From the NCBI GenBank assembly GCA_003497545.1, contig DNNT01000227.1, positions 1 to 5,358 of the forward strand: a stretch of DNA of 5,358 nt, given 5' to 3'. The position numbers and the translations under genes are program-made. A model generated the notes under the pieces. It was not told where the DNA came from and ran no database searches. It was given only the letters and a program-made list of their open reading frames with translations. Shown piece after piece: positions 1 through 5,358 of this stretch. The first letter of the stretch is position 1; each line of letters begins with the position of its first letter. The DNA is from Arenimonas sp. (lineage in GTDB: Bacteria; Pseudomonadota; Gammaproteobacteria; Xanthomonadales; Xanthomonadaceae).

Positions 1-9
1 GTCATCGCC

Positions 10-24
10 AGGGGCTTTTCCCCT
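10..24. repeat. Short inverted repeat just before the terminator
   Basis: AGGGG (10-14) and CCCCT (20-24) form a 5-bp stem around CTTTT. It lies directly upstream of the strong terminator hairpin and could act as an accessory stem in the same transcript 3' end. It is short enough to be chance. Confidence 0.35.
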
Positions 25-58
25 AAAACCCCCGCCAATCGGCGGGGGTTTTTCTTTG
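25..58 (+). terminator. Rho-independent terminator for a gene left of the window
   Basis: A perfect 8-bp stem (29-36 with 41-48, CCCCCGCC/GGCGGGGG) closes a 4-base AATC loop. It is flanked by AAAA on the left and followed by TTTTTCTTT on the right. This is a textbook intrinsic terminator for rightward transcription entering from outside the window. The AAAA on the left would give only a short U-tract to leftward transcripts, so any bidirectional action would be weaker in that direction. Confidence 0.85.
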
Positions 59-73
59 TGCCGCGAAAAGCCG

Positions 74-106
74 GCAAAGAAAAAGGCCGCCCGGTGGGGC
101 GGCCTT
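74..106 (-). terminator. Rho-independent terminator of the kinase gene
   Basis: On the minus strand a stem of about 10 bp (97-106 with 83-92, core GGCCGCC/GGCGGCC) with a 4-base loop is followed by TTTTTCTTTGC. It begins 24 bases past the kinase TGA stop, the expected place for that gene's intrinsic terminator. It faces the terminator at 25-58, so the two form a convergent pair. Confidence 0.85.
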
Positions 107-129
107 CGGTGCATGCAACCCGCCGGCTC

Positions 130-1068
130 TCAGCGCAGCGCGTAGCCGAATTGCTGTCGGAACTGCTCCGCGAACTCGTCGTAATCGAAGCGCTGGTTCT
201 GCGGGCCCAGGTGCTCGATCTTCAGTGCACCCATCAGCGAAGCGATGCGGCCGGTGGTGGCCATGTCCATGCCATTCATCAGGCCGAAGATCAGGCCGGC
301 CCGGTAGGCGTCGCCGCAGCCGGTGGGGTCGACGACCCGCATCGCGTTCGCGGCCGGGATGTGCAGTTCGCCGCCCTGGGTATGGACTTCGGAACCCTTG
401 GGGCCGCGGGTGATGATGTAGGCCTTCACGCGCTCGGCGATGTCCTTCTCGCTCAGGCCGGTCTTCTCCTGCAGCAGGTTCGACTCGTAGTCGTTGACCG
501 TGACGTAGGTCGCCTGCTCGATCATGGTGGTCAGCTCCTTGCCGTTGAACAGCGGCATGGCCTGGCCGGGATCGAAGATGAAAGGGATGCCAAGTTCGGC
601 GAACTCGCGGGAATTCTGCAGCATCGCCTCATAGCCGTCCGGACCGACGATGCCGAAACCCACGCCCTGCACGTCGCGCACGTGGTTCTCGTAGGAACGC
701 ATCATGGCGCCGGGGTGGAAGGCCGTGATCTGGTTGTCGTCCAGGTCGGTGGTGATGAAGGCCTGCGCGGTATAGAGGTCTTCGATCTCCTTGACATGGT
801 CCAGGCGGATCTCGCAGGCGTCGAAATGTTCCCGGTATGGCGCGAAGTCCTGGCCGACGGTGGCCATGGGGATGGGGTCGCCGCCGAGCAGCTTCAGGTT
901 GTAGGCGATGTTGCCTGCGCAGCCGCCGAACTCGCGGCGCATGCGCGGCACGAGGAAGGACACGTTCAGGATGTGGACCTTGTCCGGCAGGATGTGGTTC
1001 TTGAACTGGTCCTGGAACACCATGATGGTGTCGTAGGCCAGGGAACCGCAGATCAGGGCAGAAGGCAT
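130..1068 (-). CDS. PfkB-family carbohydrate/nucleoside kinase (adenosine kinase-like)
   Basis: This 312-residue cytoplasmic kinase of the ribokinase (PfkB) superfamily transfers the ATP gamma-phosphate to a sugar or nucleoside hydroxyl; adenosine to AMP is the most likely reaction. Visible motifs are GSLAYDTIM (8-16), with the Asp that usually contacts substrate ribose; the glycine-rich signature GGCAGNIAYNLKLLGG (48-63); an NDYE stretch (192-195); TRGPKG (220-225); and the second PfkB signature DPTGCGDAYRAG (247-258), whose GCGD anion hole carries the catalytic base Asp253. Length fits bacterial members. ATG at 1068 is chosen because the family fold begins there and GAGG at 1077-1080 lies 8 bases upstream; the frame is open a further 50 codons upstream, but that stretch has no family character. 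It is transcribed divergently from mreB and ends at its own terminator. Family is certain; substrate (adenosine, other nucleoside, or ribose/fructose-type sugar) is inferred. Confidence 0.93.
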   Translation of the reverse strand: MPSALICGSLAYDTIMVFQDQFKNHILPDKVHILNVSFLVPRMRREFGGCAGNIAYNLKLLGGDPIPMATVGQDFAPYREHFDACEIRLDHVKEIEDLYTAQAFITTDLDDNQITAFHPGAMMRSYENHVRDVQGVGFGIVGPDGYEAMLQNSREFAELGIPFIFDPGQAMPLFNGKELTTMIEQATYVTVNDYESNLLQEKTGLSEKDIAERVKAYIITRGPKGSEVHTQGGELHIPAANAMRVVDPTGCGDAYRAGLIFGLMNGMDMATTGRIASLMGALKIEHLGPQNQRFDYDEFAEQFRQQFGYALR

Positions 1069-1076
1069 CGTCTCGA

Positions 1077-1080
1077 CCTC
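1077..1080 (-). promoter_or_regulatory. Shine-Dalgarno site deciding the kinase start
   Basis: GAGG on the minus strand lies 8 bases before the ATG at 1068. The other in-frame ATG codons upstream (at 1218 and near 1122) encode peptides without family similarity, so this site supports the 312-residue product. Confidence 0.6.
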
Positions 1081-1087
1081 GTGGGCT

Positions 1088-1106
1088 GGGGCGGTGGGAC
1101 CGCCCC
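1088..1106. repeat. 8-bp inverted repeat in the kinase leader
   Basis: GGGGCGGT (1088-1095) and ACCGCCCC (1099-1106) are exact reverse complements around a 3-base loop. On the kinase transcript the hairpin ends about 7 bases before the GAGG ribosome site. It has no T-tract, so it is not an intrinsic terminator. It could be a translation-modulating stem, a DNA-binding dyad, or chance in G/C-rich spacer. Confidence 0.5.
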
Positions 1107-1168
1107 CCGCAAAGGCGCACATGGTAGCGTGGCAAGGGCTGGAAGGCACGGAATAACGGGTTTTTTCC

Positions 1169-1197
1169 TTGCCGCCACGTAGGGTGGTTGTTACGCT
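1169..1197 (+). promoter_or_regulatory. Candidate sigma-70 promoter of the mre operon
   Basis: TTGCCG (1169-1174, four of six matches to the -35 consensus) is separated by 17 bases from TACGCT (1192-1197, three of six matches including the key T-A at the start and the final T). The -10 is preceded by TGT, giving an extended -10 TGn motif that would compensate for the weak hexamer. Transcription would start near 1203, leaving a leader of about 35 bases before mreB. This is inferred from sequence alone. Confidence 0.4.
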
Positions 1198-1199
1198 AG

Positions 1200-2276
<1,077 letters not shown>

Positions 2277-2290
2277 GCCTGCATGCAGGC
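2277..2290. repeat. Perfect 14-bp palindrome abutting the mreB stop codon
   Basis: GCCTGCATGCAGGC starts on the first base after the mreB TGA and is a perfect palindrome. As RNA it can form a 5-bp stem (GCCTG/CAGGC) with a CATG loop. No T-tract follows, so it is not a simple terminator. In the 37-base mreB-mreC gap it might attenuate readthrough, mark an mRNA processing or stabilising point, or bind a dimeric protein. Confidence 0.6.
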
Positions 2291-2313
2291 GCATTCCTCC
2301 TACGGATGACGCC

Positions 2314-3288
2314 GTGGCCTATCCTGGAACCCCGGCGCCCCGCCTGACCGAGGGCGCCGGCGGCACGCTACCACTGCTCGCCTACCTTGCGCTGGCCACG
2401 GTGCTGATGGTCGCCGACCAGCGCGGCGGTTTCGCCTCGCAGGCGCGCCAGCACCTTTCCACGCTCGCCGAACCGGTCTGGTGGCTGGCGTCGTCGCCGG
2501 GCCGCCTGGCCGAAGGCGCGCACGACCTCGTCACCACCCGCTCGCGCCTGTTGGCCGACAACGAGCGCCTCACCCGCGAACTGCAGGTCAACGCCAGCCG
2601 GCTTCACCGCCTGGCCGCGGTGGCCGAGGAAAACCAGCGGCTGCGCGAACTCCTCGGCGGCACCCGCGGCTACCGCCTCGAGGCGAAACTGGCCGGCATC
2701 ATCGACGTCGACCTCGACCCTTCGCGCCAGCGCATCCTGCTCGACGCCGGCAGCGATGACGGCGTGCGCGTCGGCCAGGCCATGATCGATGCCGGTGGCG
2801 TGCTCGGGCAGGTCATCGAAGTCACGCCGCGCCGCGCCACCGCCCTGCTGCTGACCGATCCCGAGCACGCGGTGCCCGTGCAGGTCGCGCGCTCGGGCCT
2901 GCGCACCATCGCCTTCGGCACCGGCCGCACCGACATGCTACGGCTGCCCAACATCCCGCAGAGCGCCGACATCCGCGTCGGCGACCGGCTGGTTACCTCG
3001 GGCATCGGCGGCCGTTTCCCGGCGGGTTTCCCGGTGGGCACCATCGAGCAACTGCATCCCGACGACACCCGCCTGTTCGTCGTGGCGCAGGCACGCCCGG
3101 CGGCCCGCCTCGACCGCGGCCTGGAAGTGCTGCTCGTGAACAACACCCTGGACGCCGTCGACGACGGCCCGCCGCTGCCACCGCCACCGCCGCCAGCGAA
3201 CGAGGCGCCGCAAGAATCCCCGGCGGCAGCCACCGCCACCGAGGGTGATCCGGCCCCGGCACCCGCGGAGCAGGAGCCCACCCCGTGA
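2314..3288 (+). CDS. mreC: Rod shape-determining protein MreC
   Basis: This 324-residue bitopic inner-membrane protein links MreB in the cytoplasm to periplasmic PBP2 and stimulates wall synthesis by the Rod complex. In order: a short cytoplasmic N-terminus (1-18), one transmembrane segment (about 19-35, LPLLAYLALATVLMVA), a periplasmic coiled coil (about 70-115, rich in R/L/E heptads), and the two beta-barrel subdomains of the MreC core (about 120-275). These include LDAGSDDGVRVGQAMID (143-159) and VGDRLVTSGIGGRFPAGFPVG (222-242). A low-complexity Pro/Ala/Glu tail (280-324) follows, with six consecutive prolines at 289-294. The start is GTG at 2314 with a weak GGA 7 bases upstream; the next in-frame GTG lies inside the membrane segment and would destroy it. 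It sits 37 bases after mreB, and its stop overlaps the mreD start by 4 bases. Confidence 0.95.
   Translation: MAYPGTPAPRLTEGAGGTLPLLAYLALATVLMVADQRGGFASQARQHLSTLAEPVWWLASSPGRLAEGAHDLVTTRSRLLADNERLTRELQVNASRLHRLAAVAEENQRLRELLGGTRGYRLEAKLAGIIDVDLDPSRQRILLDAGSDDGVRVGQAMIDAGGVLGQVIEVTPRRATALLLTDPEHAVPVQVARSGLRTIAFGTGRTDMLRLPNIPQSADIRVGDRLVTSGIGGRFPAGFPVGTIEQLHPDDTRLFVVAQARPAARLDRGLEVLLVNNTLDAVDDGPPLPPPPPPANEAPQESPAAATATEGDPAPAPAEQEPTP
3272..3276 (+). promoter_or_regulatory. Strong Shine-Dalgarno site for mreD
   Basis: AGGAG, inside the last codons of mreC, lies 8 bases before the mreD GTG. It is the only consensus-quality ribosome site in the operon within this window, and it fixes the GTG at 3285 as the mreD start. 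Confidence 0.8.
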
Positions 3289-3773
3289 ACCGCGCCCCTT
3301 CCGGTTGGCTGGTGTACGGCGGCCTGTTCGTCGGCCTGCTGCTGATGGTCGTGCCGCTGCCCGCCGGCATCGAACTGGCGCGTCCCTACGTGCTGGCCAT
3401 GGTGCTCTGCTACTGGCTGCTGGAAACACCCGAACAGGTCGGCCTGGGTACCGCCTTCCTCGCCGGGCTGGCCGCCGACCTCGTGTCCGGCACCTTGCTG
3501 GGCGAACAGGCCCTGCGCCTGGTGATCCTGGCCTTCCTGGTGCAGCGCTTCCGCGCCCGCCTGCGTTTCTTCCCGCTGTGGCAGCAGGCCCTGGCGGTGT
3601 TCGCGCTGCTGCTCAACGACCGCCTCGTGGACCAGGCCATCCACGCCGCCGGCGGCGATGGCTGGTTGCCCTGGGCCACCTGGCTGGCGCCGTTCGTGGG
3701 TTTCGCGCTGTGGCCCTGGCTGTTCCTGCTGTTCGACGAGCTGCGCCTGCGCTCGCGCGACCGCGCCGGCTGA
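3285..3773 (+). CDS. mreD: Rod shape-determining protein MreD
   Basis: This 162-residue polytopic inner-membrane protein belongs to the Rod complex, with MreB, MreC, RodA and PBP2; its balance with MreC is thought to set PBP2 activity. The length equals that of E. coli MreD. Hydrophobic segments are visible at about 9-27, 34-47, 55-72 (with the family-typical GLAADLVSGTLLG, 61-73), 77-87, 100-113 and 128-150, consistent with five or six membrane spans. Basic residues cluster in the RFRARLR loop (88-94) and at the C-terminus (LRLRSRDR), as expected for cytoplasmic faces. The start is GTG, sharing a GTGA overlap with the mreC stop, so the genes are probably translationally coupled. MreD sequences diverge fast, so identification rests on length, topology and operon position together. 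Confidence 0.93.
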   Translation: MNRAPSGWLVYGGLFVGLLLMVVPLPAGIELARPYVLAMVLCYWLLETPEQVGLGTAFLAGLAADLVSGTLLGEQALRLVILAFLVQRFRARLRFFPLWQQALAVFALLLNDRLVDQAIHAAGGDGWLPWATWLAPFVGFALWPWLFLLFDELRLRSRDRAG

Positions 3774-3777
3774 CGCC

Positions 3778-5358
3778 ATGCGCAGCCTGCGCCGCACCAA
3801 GCTCAAGAACCTGCACGCCGAGGCGGAACAGTTCCGCCGCCGCGCCGTCGTCGGCTTCCTCGTCATCGCGCTGGCCATGCTCGGCCTGGCCGCCGGCTAT
3901 TTCCGCCTGCAGGTGCTGCAGCACGAGGAATACCAGCTGCGCTCGGAGGCCAACCGCATCAAGCCGCGCCCCATCGTTCCCGCGCGTGGGCTGATCTACG
4001 ACCGCAACGGCCGCCTGCTGGCCGACAACGTCCCGGCCTACCGGCTCGAAATCGTCGCCGAACAGGTGCGCGACCTGGAGGCCACGCTCGCTGGCCTGTC
4101 CGAGATCGTGGAGCTGGACGAGGAAGACCTGGCCCGCTTCCGCGAAACCCGCCGCGCCACCCGCGGCTTTCGCCCCGTTCCACTGAAACTGCGCCTGAGC
4201 GAAGGCGAGCTGGCGAGCCTGGCGGTGAACCGCCACCGTTTCCCCGGCGTCGAAGTCGTTCCCTACCTGACGCGTCGCTATCCCTACGGCGACCTGTTCG
4301 CGCACGTGATCGGCTACGTCGGCCGCGTCGACGTGGCCGACCTCGAGGCCATGGGCGACAGCCGCAACGCCGCGCTCACCCACATCGGCAAGGCCGGCAT
4401 CGAACGTTTCTACGAAGACCGCCTGCGCGGCGAGATCGGCTACGAGGAAGTCGAGACCAACGTCGAGGGCCGTGCCCTGGGCGTGCTGCGCCGGCACGAC
4501 GCCAAGCCCGGCAACGACCTCACCCTCACCGTGGACGCGCGCCTGCAGCAGGCCATGGTGGATGCCTTCGAAGGCCAGCATGGCGCGGCCATCGCCATCG
4601 ACCCGGCGAGCGGTGAAATCCTGGGCATGGTCAGCCTGCCCAGCTACGACCCGAACCTGTTCATCAACGGCATTGGCCACAAGGACTGGCAGGCGCTGCA
4701 GGCGCCGGCACGCCCGCTGTTCAACCGCAACGTGCTCGGTGGCGTGCCGCCCGGTTCGACCATCAAGCCGTTCATGGCGCTGGCGGCGCTGGAAGCCGGC
4801 ATCCGCACGCCCGAGTACGAAACCCTCTCCACCGGCGAATTCTTCCTGCCGGGCCAGGCGCGTGGTTATCGCGACTGGCGCCCGGGCGGCCACGGCCGGG
4901 TGAACCTGCGCGAATCGCTGGCGCAGTCGGTGAACTCCTATTACTTCGAACTCGCGGTCGAGATGGGCGTGGACCGGCTGGACGAATACTTCGACCGGCT
5001 CGGTTTCGGCCACCCCACCGGCATCGACCTCGCCGGTGAAATCCCCGGCGTGCGCCCCTCGCGCGCCTGGAAGCGCCGCCAACTCAACCAGAACTGGTTC
5101 CCCGGCGACACCGTCAACGCCGCCATCGGCCAGGGCTACTGGGTGACCACGCCGCTGCAACTGGTCCAGGCCACGGGCCTGCTCGCCAACGGCGGCGTGC
5201 GGCACCGGCCACACCTGCTCAAGGCCACCCAGGCCGGCTTCAACGCGCCGCTGGTGCCGGAACCGCAGCCGCCCGGCGTGTTGCTGGTGAAGGACCCCGC
5301 GCACCTGGCCGCCGTCAACGAAGGCATGGTGGCCGCCATGCACGCTCCCACCGGCTCC
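3778..5358 (+). CDS. mrdA: Penicillin-binding protein 2, elongation transpeptidase (partial, 3' end missing)
   Basis: The first 527 residues of PBP2, the class B transpeptidase that crosslinks lateral-wall peptidoglycan in the periplasm with RodA. A basic cytoplasmic N-terminus (1-22) leads into one membrane anchor (about 23-41). The pedestal/dimerisation domain follows, with PARGLIYDRNGRLLADN (68-84) and RRYPYGDLFAHVIGYVGRVD (166-185). The transpeptidase domain begins near 245. It carries the nucleophile motif PPGSTIK (324-330, Ser327 and Lys330) and the SxN box SVN (384-386). The KTG box lies past the window edge. E. coli PBP2 has 633 residues, so roughly 100 or more residues are missing, only because the window ends. 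ATG at 3778 is 4 bases after the mreD stop with no clear ribosome site, suggesting reinitiation coupled to mreD. This protein is the target of amdinocillin-type beta-lactams. The gene for RodA is expected next. Confidence 0.97.
   Translation, partial: MRSLRRTKLKNLHAEAEQFRRRAVVGFLVIALAMLGLAAGYFRLQVLQHEEYQLRSEANRIKPRPIVPARGLIYDRNGRLLADNVPAYRLEIVAEQVRDLEATLAGLSEIVELDEEDLARFRETRRATRGFRPVPLKLRLSEGELASLAVNRHRFPGVEVVPYLTRRYPYGDLFAHVIGYVGRVDVADLEAMGDSRNAALTHIGKAGIERFYEDRLRGEIGYEEVETNVEGRALGVLRRHDAKPGNDLTLTVDARLQQAMVDAFEGQHGAAIAIDPASGEILGMVSLPSYDPNLFINGIGHKDWQALQAPARPLFNRNVLGGVPPGSTIKPFMALAALEAGIRTPEYETLSTGEFFLPGQARGYRDWRPGGHGRVNLRESLAQSVNSYYFELAVEMGVDRLDEYFDRLGFGHPTGIDLAGEIPGVRPSRAWKRRQLNQNWFPGDTVNAAIGQGYWVTTPLQLVQATGLLANGGVRHRPHLLKATQAGFNAPLVPEPQPPGVLLVKDPAHLAAVNEGMVAAMHAPTGS

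Noticed and set aside
1..26. Possible 3' end of an upstream gene (a frame ending TAA at 24-26) or a tRNA 3' end (CCA at 8-10)
   Set aside because: Only eight codons would be visible for the reading frame, and no T-arm or acceptor stem can be built for a tRNA. The terminator at 25-58 implies some upstream transcript, but its identity cannot be seen.
937..946. GCGCATGCGC palindrome inside the kinase gene
   Set aside because: It falls in coding sequence over conserved-looking Met-Arg-Arg codons and is expected by chance in GC-rich DNA.
58..1182. Long plus-strand open frame antisense to the kinase (374 codons)
   Set aside because: Its translation is low-complexity G/A/V/H/D/R-rich with no fold signal. 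It mirrors a clear PfkB gene on the other strand and is the usual by-product of G/C-biased third positions.
3613..5343. 576-codon minus-strand open frame antisense to mreD and mrdA
   Set aside because: The length is impressive, but the real mrdA on the plus strand explains it. The translated product is a His/Ala/Val/Gly-rich shadow without motifs.
3778..5358. mrdA as a truncated pseudogene lacking the KTG box
   Set aside because: The frame is intact up to the last base of the window, and the usual KTG position lies just beyond it. The truncation is only the window edge.

Overview
The window reads as a chromosomal core region of a high-GC gammaproteobacterium. The order mreB-mreC-mreD-mrdA, the strong G/C bias at third codon positions and the divergent PfkB-type kinase next to mreB all resemble Xanthomonadaceae (Lysobacter, Luteimonas, Xanthomonas, Stenotrophomonas and relatives). 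That assignment is inferred from gene content and style, not from a search. I see no IS element, phage gene, tRNA, rRNA, CRISPR array or other sign of recent transfer.

Layout. Bases 1-129 are a compact convergent terminator block. One hairpin with a T-tract serves transcription entering from the left. A second, in the opposite orientation, closes the minus-strand gene. Bases 130-1068 (minus strand) encode a 312-residue PfkB-family sugar/nucleoside kinase, most like the adenosine kinase branch. Bases 1069-1238 are a divergent intergenic region with a plausible extended -10 promoter for the mre operon, the Shine-Dalgarno site of the kinase, and two inverted repeats. From 1239 to the right edge, four plus-strand genes form one tight operon: mreB, mreC, mreD and mrdA (PBP2). 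mrdA is cut by the window edge before its KTG box.

How the genes work together. MreB is the actin-like filament that positions the elongasome (Rod complex). MreC and MreD are its membrane and periplasmic partners. PBP2 is the transpeptidase that crosslinks new lateral-wall peptidoglycan; MreC is known to bind and activate it. The partner glycosyltransferase RodA (mrdB) is expected just beyond the right edge. The kinase is divergent and has no obvious mechanistic link to cell shape; it would act in purine or sugar salvage in the cytoplasm.

The region is ordinary, well-known biology. I found no evidence of an undescribed system. The points worth a second look are small: matched terminator tails, mreB and mreC leaders without a good ribosome binding site, a 14-bp palindrome abutting the mreB stop codon, a mini-ORF overlapping the mreC start, and a polyproline run in the MreC tail.
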